Positions 12,520 through 23,449 of a DNA stretch of 64,000 nt are shown one piece after another. The translations under genes were made by a program, and so were the position numbers. The stretch covers positions 23,386,597-23,450,596 of the forward strand of contig CM046347.1 of assembly GCA_025403435.1 (NCBI GenBank). Direction: 5' to 3'. The notes under the pieces are model-generated. The model made no database searches. It saw nothing but the letters and a program-made list of their open reading frames with translations, and had not been told where the DNA came from. The stretch is from Artocarpus heterophyllus. Lineage: Eukaryota > Streptophyta > Magnoliopsida > Rosales > Moraceae. Position 1 is the stretch's first letter, and every line of letters begins with the position of its first letter.

Positions 12520-12650
12520 CGACAGGCCAAACTTTTAAGTTCGGCAGGCCAAACTTCTTGCCCAAGAACGGCAGGCCGAAGAACCCCCACCGGCAGGCCA
12601 AACTTGCTAGAACCGGCAGGCCGAAGGGGAAAACCGACAGGCCGAATACG
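12520..12650 (+). repeat. GC-rich word array, left end of H
   Basis: Six copies of a word like CGGCAGGCCGAA or CGGCAGGCCAAA at about 20-25 bp spacing. It is the same word as in the copia leaders, although H is otherwise unrelated to that family. Confidence 0.65.
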
Positions 12651-14750
12651 GCTGACAAACGGTCAGCTGAAATCTCTCCCAATTTATGGCTGAGACAATA
12701 ATGTTAATTGGGTGATTTAATTGTGATTAATTGGCATAATAATGAAAGGATTTTATCAGTTAAGGAAATAAAAGGAGTTTTGACTTGCATGATTTGTGTT
12801 AATTTAAATGGTTTCCAATTTTAAATGGGCAAAACATGGAAAGTTGGGAATGACTTGTTTAATTTCCTCTTTTCTCTCCTTTTCTCCACACCATTCAGCC
12901 CCTCAACAGTCAGAAAATTCTGACTTAATGATGGGAATTGAATTCTCATCAAATTGTGTTTAATTCGTTAAAAATTTTAACGTTTCTCTTTTTTTATTTA
13001 TTTTTATTTTCTCTCCTCTCACACTTTCTCTCTCTCAAAAATTTCTGAGACGTACTTTCATTCTCTTCCTCTCCTCTTCCTCACGAAAATTCTCTCTCTC
13101 TTCCACGAAAATTTTCTGAGAAAGGTCTTGATTCGTTGATTGTTATCAAGGGGTTTTGAGAAGATATTTCTAGGTATGAATTCGGTTTTTTTGGTGCTTT
13201 TGAAAAGAAATTTTCTCCTTGATAGGTATTGTATTTTGTCTCGACGTTTTTTTTTTTATATGATGTTATGAATATGTTATGTGATGTTTTTCTAAGTTTC
13301 GTATCATTTCAATGTTTTAATGAAAAATGATATTTCTGTCTTCTACTCCTCACAGTAATATGTTATTATGTTATTGTATAATTTAGAAAGTATGAAAAAA
13401 ATGTAATGATTATTCAAGGGGTAAATATGACGTTTTCATGAAAAGTTGTTATATTATGCATATGTATGAGTATGCAAGATGAATGTGTTTTATTTATATG
13501 TTATGAAATTTTTATGAGAAAACTGTTTATGAAATGTTATATGTTTTATATATATATATATATATTTAAATGATTTTATGATAATGAAATGATTTTATGC
13601 ATGAAAATAAGATGTTTGTATGAATTATTAAATTAAAGTATATGTGTTTTAAATTATTAGAAAACGTTTTTCAATGAGATTTTCATGTTTACAATGTATG
13701 AAATGTTTTGGTTTTTATGGGAGCATGTTATGAATAGCGTTTATATATTATAATGATGATTATGAGATATGTTTGTAAAATGTGATAATGTAAATGAGTA
13801 TATTATGAATGAATATCATGAGAATGGATGTTTCATGGTGTGTATTAATGTATTGCATCTTTTAAATGATAAATGGCATGAACACTCAAGGAAGCAAGCA
13901 CATCGAGACCACGACATCGTCATCAAGTGCAATTTTAAAGTTAAGTAAGCTAACGATAAGGTAAGTGCATTCTCACCTGCAACATGACACATATTTTTAC
14001 AAGGATTGATGATATGTTTTACAGGAATATTCATGATGATTTTATTATGATTTTTCCTTAAAGGATTTCTATGAAAGATTTTCGTGATTTTAAGATATGC
14101 ATGATGATTATGGCATGTTTTAAAGTATGAAAAGTATGTATATATATGTATCACCTAATAAGTGTTGCACACCCAATGATATGAAATGTTATGTTATGAT
14201 GTCATGCTTGGTTTGGGATTAGCTACCCTTCTCCTCTCTTGACGGCGCGCCTATGATAATGTCTATGGTGCAACACTTGGGCCCTTAAGATAAAATGGAT
14301 TAAGTTTTAAAATGGTCAACGTTATGAAAGATATGTTCTATGAAATTGTGCTTAAGGCACCTTTATGATATGATGACAATGATGATGAGGATGATGATGT
14401 TTATGAAATGTTTTAAATTGTGAGAATATCTGTATTTACTAAGCATTAGCTTAATAATGTTTTATGTCATGTTGCAGATAAGGGTAAGAAAATCATGGAC
14501 TAGGAGGAGGACATGGGAAGGCGTGTGAGCTTATGCACGATGAATTGTAACCGGAAGCACGCCAAAAAAATGATTTTATGTTTTAAATAAGTTATATTTT
14601 TTTTAGTATATTTTCATGTTAAGTTTTAAGATTTTTTTATATTAGGGTTTTATAAGTTACTTTATCATTTTTATATGAATTACGAACTTCCGCTATATTT
14701 TACGTAAAGTTGGTATGTTTTAAATTAAGTTTTTCTAATGAAACTTGGTC

Positions 14751-14926
14751 TCGGATGGCCTGCCGAACTCTAGAAGTTCAGCCTGCCGATCATGATTTTC
14801 GGCCTGCCGAACATGGATGAATTTTTAGTCTGAATTGCAAAACCTCTGCCGGCCTGCCGGTTGAGGGAACTCCGGCCTGCCGATGATGTTCGGCCTGTCG
14901 AAGTCCCAAGTTCGGCCTGCTGAACT
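14751..14926 (-). repeat. GC-rich word array, right end of H
   Basis: Copies of TTCGGCCTGCCGA-like words, the inverse orientation of the left array of H, with a gap of about 50 bases near 14790-14840. The last copies read CGGCCTGTCGAA and TTCGGCCTGCTGAA. Confidence 0.65.
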
Positions 14927-15342
14927 GGGGGAACAAATGGATTTCAAATGATGTGATGATCAAGAGTTTTCATGGGATATATTTATAAGTTCTGATTTAT
15001 ACAACTTGACAAACCTATATCATTAAATAAGTTTATGTTAAATCAAGTATAATTGAATAAATTATGTTATGGAATAAATTAAACGATGTTATTCTAATCA
15101 ATGTTAAGTTTTTTTTTTTTTTAAAAAAACGTATGAATGGATCCTGGTTATGTAAGTTTAAGTTTGATATTATTAATTGTTTCGAGTTTATGAAAGTATG
15201 AACGTATGTATGTAACGATATCTGTGACGTCCGATCTAAGGGGCATTACATCCATTGGGTTATTTGAATTAAAACTGAGACTTTATCCTATAGAATCTCA
15301 GGTGAAAAATAAAAGATTCGTTGAGATTTTTTTTTTTTTGTA

Positions 15343-15400
15343 GTTTGGCATGCCGATCATCAAGTTTGGCCTACCGATTAGGCAGATCGGCATGCCGATG
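15343..15400 (+). promoter_or_regulatory. GC-rich word array in U3 of A 3' LTR
   Basis: Three words, including a perfect 14-bp palindrome ATCGGCATGCCGAT at 15386-15399. About 117 bp upstream of the TATA box at 15517. Confidence 0.55.
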
Positions 15401-15921
15401 CGCAGAAAAAAGATCACGTGTTTTTATACATATTTTATCAGATATTGATCCGAATTTGATTCTGATTCAAATTTTTGAGACCTAATCTGATAAGGACTGT
15501 TTCTAGACCCAACCTCTATAAATAGGGAGTAAGGCTCAAGAGTTATTCAGATCAATTGAGAGGTTAAGAGTGATACTCTACTGGTGAGAATCTAAAACTC
15601 CCTGAGAGCTCTTGTTCACAAATCACGAACACTAGCTTTGGGGTTCTCTCAATTGGTTGGAAGGAGAGTCACCTTGTGGAAGAGCTGTATATGTGAGCTC
15701 ACACTCACTTCGATCGTGAATAGAGAATAGCAAAGGAGACCAGTTAGTTGAGGTTCTTCTGGAACGTTACTTCTCTTCACAGATTGTGCGAGTTCTTCGG
15801 CATTCAAAGGTTAGTAAGATTTGGTTAATTTATGCATATAGTGTGTTAAACTTGTGTTTTGGAAAATACTCTGATATAAAAAATTTTAAATTCTGCTGCG
15901 TACTATTTTTCTAATAGCTAA

Positions 15922-17455
15922 AACTCAGAGTTTTCATGACGGAGCGCCTAAGCTCCCAAAAACTAGTGCTAGGTGCCAAAAATTTCCTACCCTGGCACCT
16001 GGGCTCTCAAAGACCAGCGCCTAGGCCTTGCCTCTTCTGTTTTGTGGCTTCAAACTTGCTATTTTAGCACCTAGGCACCTGACACTAATGCACAATAAAA
16101 GAAATGTGACCTTTTATGCTTCAAAGTCCATTGTTTTCCCTCTTTTCAATTCCTTACCTCACAACACCTACAAAACACACACAAAAAAAAAAAAAAAAAA
16201 AAACACACACATACACACATGGAAACCAAGAAACTAACAAAGAAAATATAAGAAAAAAATGAAAATACATGAAATTAAGTGTTTATCAACTACCCAAACC
16301 TTGATCAAACCAATTGGATATGGCCATAACATCTTAAATCCTAACTAGAAATGGAGTTTTTTTTTTCCCCTTCAGAGAAGGTCGGCCTTAAAAGGAAAGG
16401 GCTGAAAATGAGCCCACCTACTAGCTTAATCTCATATTCAAATCCTTTGTCTAATTTTGGTGTCACAAATAGTGTCCAACCAATCATACTATGACACATC
16501 ATTTAAAAAGTTTAAAATAATGTTTAATTGACTTGTACATGTTTTTCATTAAATAACGTGTCATAATATAATTGATTAGGTACCATTTAGGACACCAAAA
16601 ATTGGACAGACTATTTGAGTCTCTTAATCCCTTTAAAGTACCGCACACACACCTCCCAGTACTTAATACTAAAGTACTCCCTTATTAGTGTCTTTCTTTT
16701 CATGTTAGTCGCCTTCTATTTTATGTCTAAAATGCTCATACAAAACTTTAAATAAAAGCTAGGTTATAGCTACCCATTTGATTTACTAACTTAGGCATAC
16801 TCATGCATACCAAAGTATGATACACTAAAGATACTAAGTTTTAAACTTTGATAGTTTTTCACTAAAACTTAACCAAACTTCCTAAATTTCTTTTAAATAC
16901 ACTTAAACATTGAATAACTAATTCATTGTTTAATTCCCAACTCGTTCAAACACTAATTAAGTATGTTAACCTTAATATCGAAAATATCACTTATTTAGGG
17001 TTTCAAGGCAAAAACTTACCACCAAAACAAATATTATGCTGTTATAAGTGACCTTTTATTATTCATAATAACATTTGAAGAAGTTCCTTACCTTAAATAA
17101 AGTCTCCTTGACCTATAATGCCAAACACTGATTTAATTTTACTTCATATAAAGTGGCATTTTTCACCATAAATTGCCTTAACACCATCCTTGAAATCCTA
17201 TCTTCAACTCATCAAATGTAATTGCATACTAAACACAATTAGAATGTACTTTTCCATCTTTTTACATACTAGATATGTCGTCAAGAAATCCCAAGCAAAT
17301 TAGCTATACAACCAATACAAATTGCACAAAGTGCACTTTTAAACATGATACACGCTATTAATATAATTAAACACTTTGCAATAATTATAACATTATATAA
17401 TGCAATCAATGCCATGTAATTGATCGAAAAGCACGTGAGAATACTGGGTATTACA
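15922..17455 (-). mobile_element. Older gypsy-like 5' LTR, U3 part
   Basis: Continues the LTR interrupted by element A. The right edge reads GGGTATTACA on the plus strand, so the minus-strand LTR starts TGTAATACCC at 17455. An array of GC-rich GCGCCTAGG/GGCACCT words occupies 15944-16084, close to the TATA box of the other half once A is removed. A poly-A run lies at about 16182-16202. The short plus-strand reading frame 16028-16237 runs through these repeats and is not a gene. Confidence 0.45.
15944..16084 (-). repeat. Second GC-rich word array (GCGCCTAGG type)
   Basis: Words GCGCCTAAGC, GTGCTAGGTGCC, GGCACCTGGGC, GCGCCTAGGCC and GCACCTAGGCACCT are scattered over about 140 bp. The sequence is unrelated to the array in the copia family but holds an equivalent promoter-proximal place in the rejoined LTR. 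Confidence 0.5.
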
Positions 17456-18121
17456 ATCAATATTTGTCAATATTTACCTAACAAATACTTTACTTATCAA
17501 TGTTTACTTTTTTTTTTTTTGGCTCTGATTTTATCAATGTTTCTAATTATTAAATATATTTTGTTCCATTTTGTCCCCATATGAAGAAAAACCCTCCAGA
17601 ATGAAAATCTCAATCCTTTTTTTTTTTTTTCAAACTCTAGATCTAAACCTAACCTAGCTATCACTGCGCTAGGGAACAATGATACCACCACCATCATTTA
17701 AGAATTTTCCCCTCCTGAATTTTTTCTATTTATCATATCTATATAATATTTTTTTTAGAAGTTTTCAGTTTTACCTTAAGTTTTGACTTTTAAGTAGATT
17801 TTTTTCTCTCTTTTTTTAGGGGAATTTTTATCTCTCTCAGTAAACTAAAAAAAAAAAACCTATATTATTATATAATTTCACAAGGTTTTGAGCTCTAAAC
17901 TCTAAACATTAAATTTAACTACAACGAGGTTAAAAATAAAAAAAGGGAAAAAAGAGATACAAATCAGTAAATTGAGGTTAAAAGATATTCTCACAAAGAA
18001 ATTTAAGGTCTAAATTTTGGCTTAAATTATGTCCATTGGAAAAATAATATCCTACTTTTTTCAGTGGAGCCTTACGAAGATGCACTATTTAAAAATAAAA
18101 AGTCATTTTGCTTTTCAATAC

Positions 18122-18170
<49 letters not shown>

Positions 18171-18437
18171 GCTTTCACATTTTAACATGGACATTGGAGC
18201 AAATTTCTCTTTGGATGCTCAGGAGGATTGGGACAGACAAGTGGCGTGCAAAAACAAAGCAGACAACTCATCGACAAACCAACGTTCAGACTAGTTAGCT
18301 AAAGATAGTGGAGATCCCTTAAAGCCAATACGTTGAAACAACCGTTTTGTCCTAATACAACAAAAAGACCAACGACCGAAGGCCAAAGACTACCATGGAT
18401 CAAAAATCCAAAGAAGCCCTTCAATGTTCCGAGGAGC
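17456..18437. repeat. AT-rich spacer with (TA)n microsatellite
   Basis: No supported gene. A (TA)n run occupies about 18121-18166, and several poly-T and poly-A runs occur. Reading frames that cross the microsatellite (18029-18298 in two frames) are low-complexity artefacts. Confidence 0.8.
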
Positions 18438-18569
18438 AAATACTTTATTTTTTTAATAAATTAATCTAAATAATTTTATCAATCTTGGAGAGGCCCTGTT
18501 TTAGATTTAAGTGAAATTTTATCAATCTTAAATACTTTATTTTTTTAATAAATTAATCTAAATAATTTT
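18438..18569. repeat. 40-bp direct repeat pair
   Basis: An AAATACTTTATTTTTTTAAT-initial block of 40 bases at 18438-18477 recurs at 18530-18569, a period of 92 bases. It is probably a local duplication. Confidence 0.7.
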
Positions 18570-19003
18570 TTATTTTGGTTCTGTGTTAGATTTTCTGAAG
18601 AACTTATGCTAATAAATACTAATTATGAGATCGTTCGGAAAACACCTTGAAACTTGAAGTTAGAACTTAAATATTGTAGCATGTGAGATATTTATACTCT
18701 AACAAACTTTTACCTTCTACTATAGTATGTGAAAACTTTACACTATAACAAACTGAACTTATTATTTCTAACGTGTTTCTTAAACAAACTCAATAATTTC
18801 TCTCGGCATAAAGACCCTATATTTATATGTATGAAAAAATGTATTTTTGACACTCTAATAATTTCTTTTTTTAAAAAAAATCCACTACAATAATTTCCCA
18901 CCCTTTAAAAAATAAGAAAATGATGAAAATAACCCGTGTTCATATTTCTAATTATTATTTTCAAAAGATCCACCGTTTTTCTTTTTCAATAATACAAAAA
19001 TTG

Positions 19004-19009
19004 TTTATT
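19004..19009 (-). terminator. Poly(A) signal of the host gene
   Basis: AATAAA on the minus strand, about 110 bases past the stop codon at 19119. Position and sequence fit a plant polyadenylation signal. Confidence 0.45.
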
Positions 19010-19118
19010 TGATTTTATAGAACCTGATCACATGCTAGTTTCATGATACAGAATAAACAGAGAGACAGCTAAATCCCATCTGTACTCTTGGGAATAAACC
19101 AGAGCTCGGCTGTCTATT

Positions 19119-19913
19119 TCATTTCTTCTTCTTTCTAACCTTGCCGTTGCAGAAACGAGAACCAAACCCAAAAAAGCTGATTGTCACTTTGGGGATGTAC
19201 GGATGTGGGAGATTCAGAACTGGACTAACTCTATTAACCCCGGATCCGCACATGTTATTCTTCCTTGACAAAGTATTATTGTTGGCATAGTAATAATATC
19301 CACCACCCGCAAACGACGTTGATCTCCTGTAAAACGACGTTGAATTGATGGAGGACTGTTTTTGCAAATTCTGCTTCTCAGTTGTAGTGCTCTGCTTTGG
19401 ATTTGGGACCGACCCAGTTGAGTTGCTTCTCGACAAAAACTGTAGGGATCGAATCAAGCTCTTCCCTCGGACAGTGTCGAAATTCAGACTACTACTTCTC
19501 CTGAACTGCCAAAAGGACTTGCTCTGTGGAGGCTTTTCGTCTTCGTCTTCGTTTTCATTATCTGTGTCGAAACTCGCCGATAGGAATTCTTTCAAGCTCT
19601 TCTTCTCGGTGTTCGAGTTTCGGTTGCAAGTAGTCGAAGGAAGAGGCTCTTTCTGAGGAGTATAAGTGGAAGTTTTCTTGATTTGTATAGGAAGAATCTT
19701 ACCATTGGAGAAGAGCTCATCGGCTGAGGAGAGTGGTTCAAAAGAAAGATTGTTGTTGAGTATGCAGAAGTTGAAATCGGAGCTCGAATCCAAATGTTGA
19801 ATGTTTTCTGTGGGAATCACTGAATTTGCAGTTTGATTGAGATCATCGTGAGAAAACGAGATTCTCGGACTGATTGACAGGCTAGAGATCTCTGAGCACA
19901 CATCAAATGCCAT
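19119..19913 (-). CDS. Plant protein of unknown function, DUF1645-like
   Basis: Single-exon reading frame of 264 codons starting at ATG 19913. The N-terminal motif (residues 4-21) includes EISSLSISPRISFSHD. It is followed by an acidic, Ser-rich stretch, a SADELFSNGKILP motif (about residue 62), a basic KSFWQFRRSS segment (about 131) and a conserved C-terminus with LPHPYIPKVTISFFGFGS and a Lys/Arg tail. This order matches, from memory, a family of small uncharacterised Ser-rich plant proteins annotated as DUF1645, usually intronless. The basic tail could direct nuclear or membrane association, but that is inference. No signal peptide or membrane segment is seen. A TATA-like box lies near 20147 and a poly(A) signal near 19009. 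It is the only reading frame in the window with a plausible host-gene protein. The family call is fairly sure; function is unknown. Confidence 0.82.
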   Translation of the reverse strand: MAFDVCSEISSLSISPRISFSHDDLNQTANSVIPTENIQHLDSSSDFNFCILNNNLSFEPLSSADELFSNGKILPIQIKKTSTYTPQKEPLPSTTCNRNSNTEKKSLKEFLSASFDTDNENEDEDEKPPQSKSFWQFRRSSSLNFDTVRGKSLIRSLQFLSRSNSTGSVPNPKQSTTTEKQNLQKQSSINSTSFYRRSTSFAGGGYYYYANNNTLSRKNNMCGSGVNRVSPVLNLPHPYIPKVTISFFGFGSRFCNGKVRKKKK

Positions 19914-20138
19914 TTTTTTTCCTCCTAGTTGTTCAAATTCATAGGAGAAGGCCGAAGTTAAAAAGTGGCGGATTTGGAGTCAAAAGTGGAGAAAGGAAAA
20001 TTTGAATAATGGGAATAAGAAGTCAGAAATAGCAGCAGCTTTAGCTTTTTTTTTTTTTTTGGGTGGGGGACTTGGTTGCTAGTTTTGGGCAGTGGAAGGG
20101 ATCACTTATGAAGGTTGAGACAGAGTGGCAATTGAGCC

Positions 20139-20147
20139 GTTTATATT
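20139..20147 (-). promoter_or_regulatory. TATA-like box of the host gene
   Basis: Minus-strand AATATAAAC lies about 230 bases upstream of the ATG. Transcription would start near 20110, giving a leader of about 200 bases that includes a poly-A/poly-T run near 20047-20060. Confidence 0.4.
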
Positions 20148-20150
20148 GCC

Positions 20151-22750
20151 CTTTGTTGGGTTGGAATGAGGAAAAAAATAGGGCTTAAAAAAGATTAATT
20201 TTAAAAACTCCCTAATTATATCACTAGTGTCACTTTCCTCTCCAATTTCAAGATTCGCCAACTAGTGTCTTGAACTATAAAACATTTGCGAAAACCCCCT
20301 TTTGGCATAATTGTTGCGGTAATTTAAAATGATGTGGAACTTAATTTATAATATCAAATCTATTTTAAAGTACAAATCTTAATTCTCATTACAAAAATAC
20401 TAAAAACAAAAAATTCTTAAAATTAAATTAAAGAAAATTTTCCTAAAAATTTTTTTTAGGCTTCTTTTTTTTTTCTTAAGTATTCGTCGATTTTACCAAA
20501 TCATCAACAACGGTAGTGTATTCTGTTTGTGTGTGCATGTGCTTTAAGTCAAAGAACAGAAGAAGAAAGGAGATTAGAAAAAAAAAAAAAAATTACTCAT
20601 TTTTTCAGTTTTTTCTTATGTTTAGGTACTCTTTCTTTTCAATTTAATTTAATATTAAAAAAACTTCAGTTTTTTAGGAACCTTTTGGTGATATTAGGGT
20701 TAATTACATTATACCTTCAATTTATCTTTCTCTTTTTAGAAGCTACATAAGTATTCCTTGAAGTTAAAAAGCCCATTTTGATTTTATCCCTCTCGTTACT
20801 TATTAGATGAAAAAATGGAGAGAAGAAAAAATTACCCTTAATTAGATTGAATTTGGCTTGTTAGTTTTTTTTTTTAAAAAATATTTTAACATTATAAAAA
20901 CATAAACTCAAGATCTTCTTTTTTATGGATTTTATATTTTTAAATCTATAAAATATTTTTCTTAGTTGTTTGAGGATAATAATGTTGTTTTGTTTATTTT
21001 TTTATTCATAAGGGTGAAATAAAAATAATTTTTTTAAATTCAAATGATAGCTTTATAGTTTTTAAAAACTAAGAGATATAATTATATAATTATTCTATAA
21101 ATTTTTATATTTTAAAATAATTTTAATATTATAAATTTAGTGCCACTTCACCATAAATTAACATAATTATGATAGAAGGGAGACTTTTGCAAACTTTGCA
21201 CATTTTCTGGAGGTTGGTTGGAGTATTTTGAAATTTGAGAGCAAAATGACACTAATAATATAGTTTGGAAGGTATTTTTAAATAAGACCTAAAAAGGGGG
21301 GAAAAAAATGAGTTGAACTTATGCACCGAAAGGCTGCCGAAGGGATCCTATTCTAGGGGATTTCCCAATGATACTTTTACTTTAATGAAAATTCCACCGG
21401 TGAAAGGGAGTATGATCGTGATTACCCTTCAATGATTTTATCTTTATGGAACTCGTGATGCAAAGCAAATCTATGCAGTATATAGGGTTATTATTATTAT
21501 TATTTTGATTCACAGTACTTTGATAAAACATGAAATAGATACTCTATCATTTAGGACGGTTCTATTTGCATTTCTTTTAACTTTTTACATAACCTATAAT
21601 TTTAAAATTTACTTTTTGTACTCCTTTATAGTTTCAAAACTACTCTTATGATTATTACTTTTTTCTACCTCATTTTTCTCTTCACACCCATTTTTTTTTT
21701 CATTATTTCAATATTCTTATTTCTCTATCTCTCTATTTTTTTTGGCTTTTTTTGAAACTTTTTTCATTCATAAATAAAATTCATAAATTGGAAATTATAT
21801 ATAAAAAAATTTAACTTAAAAATTTTGGCTATTCACTATAATTTATTAAATAATATTTTGAATTTTTTTTATGAAAAAAATCATATTTAAGGGTTTTTTT
21901 ATTTTTTATTTTTACCTATGAAGTAGTGAAATAGTGTAATCTACTTGGTAATGAGAAGAAATATTATCGCAAGACATCATACTATAAAACAAACAAATAA
22001 ATAAATAAATAAAGTACCCAAATGATATAACAACCCAAAAGATATGAAAAGAAAGAAGAAAACAAAAATATATTACAAAAATAGAAAAAAAAAAAACAGA
22101 AAAAGTAAAAATGGCTATGGTCTCCTACTGATGTCGTTTCATGTGAAACCAATGACTCAATGAAATAAAAAAACTACTTTATGGTTCATACATAAAACAA
22201 ACTTGAAGCAAATTATGACGATAATGACAATCATCGTTGAATATTAACCAAAAAAGAGAAAATCAATAAATAATTAATAATACCTCTACTTTTTGAAATA
22301 GTCATTGAATAATGAAAATTAGGATTTTATCTTTACATATAGGTGTGCGGAAAGAAAAAAGATGTAATATTAGTTTCTATTTTTTAAAAAAGGATTTAGT
22401 TATGTAATTTTTCAGTTATAATTGTCCTTTTTGTCATTTTATTAAAGAGTTTTTCAATCATATAGAAAATTATTTTCAATGGGGTGTAAATAGTCAAGTA
22501 GGGTGTCGATGTCTTGCTTTTAATCAACATCAGGAGTGAACATGCAAGAAGAGAGGACACCTCGGAGGTCAAGGGAGATGGTGGTGTGGTGCCAACCAAT
22601 GGCTCTTCGACACTCAAGTCAAGTATTGGTTCCATCGAGAGAGAAGCTAGGTTTAGCATGAAAGGGTCTACTTACCTTAAAAGTAGAGTGAATGCTCATA
22701 TTTAACATTAATGTGACAGTAACTAGCTACTCAAAATAACTTTGTATGAC
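20151..22750. other. AT-rich intergenic spacer
   Basis: No supported gene. Homopolymer runs and an (ATT)n stretch near 21487-21504 are visible. Reading frames at 20529-20750 and on both strands at 22396-22705 show no recognisable domain and overlap each other. Confidence 0.7.
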
Positions 22751-22779
22751 TAAAAACTGTTTGACTTTGAGGTGCTTGT

Positions 22780-23260
22780 AATGGTGCATGATCTAAAATT
22801 CAACCTCGAGTTTTTATTAGTAATAAAATTTCATAAAAAAGAAAAGTATTATTTTTGAAATATTACGAAATATTTCCAATAATTTGTCGGATTAAATGAA
22901 TCGGATGGCTCATTATTAAAGAGAGATATTTTCCATATTTGTGTGTGCTGTTTTTTAACAGGTGTGGCTATAAATAGCTAAATAGTTAAAGGCCTAGAAA
23001 AGGAGTGATACATGAAATCTCTGTCAGAATCTCTCTATGCGTGTGTGTAGGATTATTGTGTAATAACCTGTGCCTGAAAGTGTGTTTATGGAAGATTGTG
23101 ACTTGAAGCATGAATCTCATATTCATGACCGTAGAGTATTGTGAGGCTTCTCGTGGTGATTTTCAAATTGGTGTCAAATTGGAGATCCGAGGCAACACCG
23201 CCATAGACACTTTGGCATGTGTACCTGGTGGTTTTTCTTTCCTTAGTATCAAAGCCAATA
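22780..23260 (+). mobile_element. Possible decayed LTR and leader of a copia-like element
   Basis: TATAAATAG occurs near 22970-22978 after a GGTGTGGC stretch, and GTATCAAAGCC near 23247-23257 resembles the initiator Met tRNA primer site (GGTATCAGAGCC). The spacing of about 280 bases fits the R-U5 part of an LTR followed by its primer site. The LTR edges are not clear and no second copy is in the window. The reading frame 23110-23448 crosses it and is not convincing. Confidence 0.3.
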
Positions 23261-23449
23261 GTGATAGTCTCTATATTCTATGCAAGATTAAACACGGAGA
23301 AAACTATGTAAAATCCAATCATGAAAGCTGCCATTTTGTAATTTTTCTTGTGATTTTTGTACATGTTTTCTGCTCTCTATTTAAATATGATTTTTGGATA
23401 TGTGGAAGATTATTTGATGTTTATTTTATTTCTAAAGTTTCAGATTAGA

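Larger units (their letters stand above)
12247..15250. mobile_element. Solo LTR H, 3004 bp, gypsy-like termini
   Basis: Starts TGTAACACCC and ends GGGGCATTACA, so it has TG...CA ends with a short imperfect terminal inverted repeat. A perfect 5-bp duplication TCCAT flanks it (12242-12246 and 15251-15255), and removing it restores A's LTR exactly. No gag or pol and no long direct repeats at its ends are seen, so a solo LTR left by recombination fits best. TGTAACACCC-type ends are common in large-LTR plant gypsy elements such as Tekay/Del; that lineage call is inference. It contains a (TA)n tract near 13547-13566 and two GC-rich word arrays near its ends. Short reading frames at 12448-12701 and 13816-14154 follow the repeats and are not believable genes. 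Confidence 0.85.
3262..15916 (+). mobile_element. Ty1/copia element A, complete but inactive, carrying nested LTR H
   Basis: Structurally complete: 5' LTR 3262-5271, primer site 5274-5285, long leader, gag-pol relic 6947-10880, polypurine tract 10884-10893 and 3' LTR 10895-15916. The flanking 5-bp duplication GCTAA is perfect at 3257-3261 and 15917-15921. Without the 3004-bp insertion H and its extra 5-bp copy, the element is about 9.6 kb with LTRs of 2010 and 2013 bp. The first ~290 bp of the LTRs differ at roughly 18 positions by eye, so the insertion is not recent. The gene order gag, protease, integrase, reverse transcriptase, RNase H is that of copia. It sits inside the LTR of an older minus-strand gypsy-like element. 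Confidence 0.93.
10895..15916 (+). repeat. 3' LTR of copia element A, split by H
   Basis: Matches the 5' LTR from TGTTAGACATG onwards. It is interrupted after 12246 by H and resumes at 15251 with the duplicated TCCAT. It carries its own GC-rich array at 15343-15400 and a TATA box at 15517-15523. The end CTAATA is a mutated CAACA. Confidence 0.92.

Noticed and set aside
12520..12650. Possible CRISPR-like array of regularly spaced words
   Set aside because: Words are short, variable and nearly palindromic, and the host is a plant nuclear genome with LTR elements. No cas genes.
12448..12701. Three overlapping frames across the GC-rich array of H
   Set aside because: Open in several frames because of the repeated word itself; the peptides repeat with the array.
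18029..18298. Two overlapping frames with Tyr-Ile repeats
   Set aside because: They read through a (TA)n microsatellite. No domain and both frames are equally open.
22396..22705. Opposite-strand frames of 87 and 63 codons
   Set aside because: They overlap on both strands, are short, and show no motif I can name.
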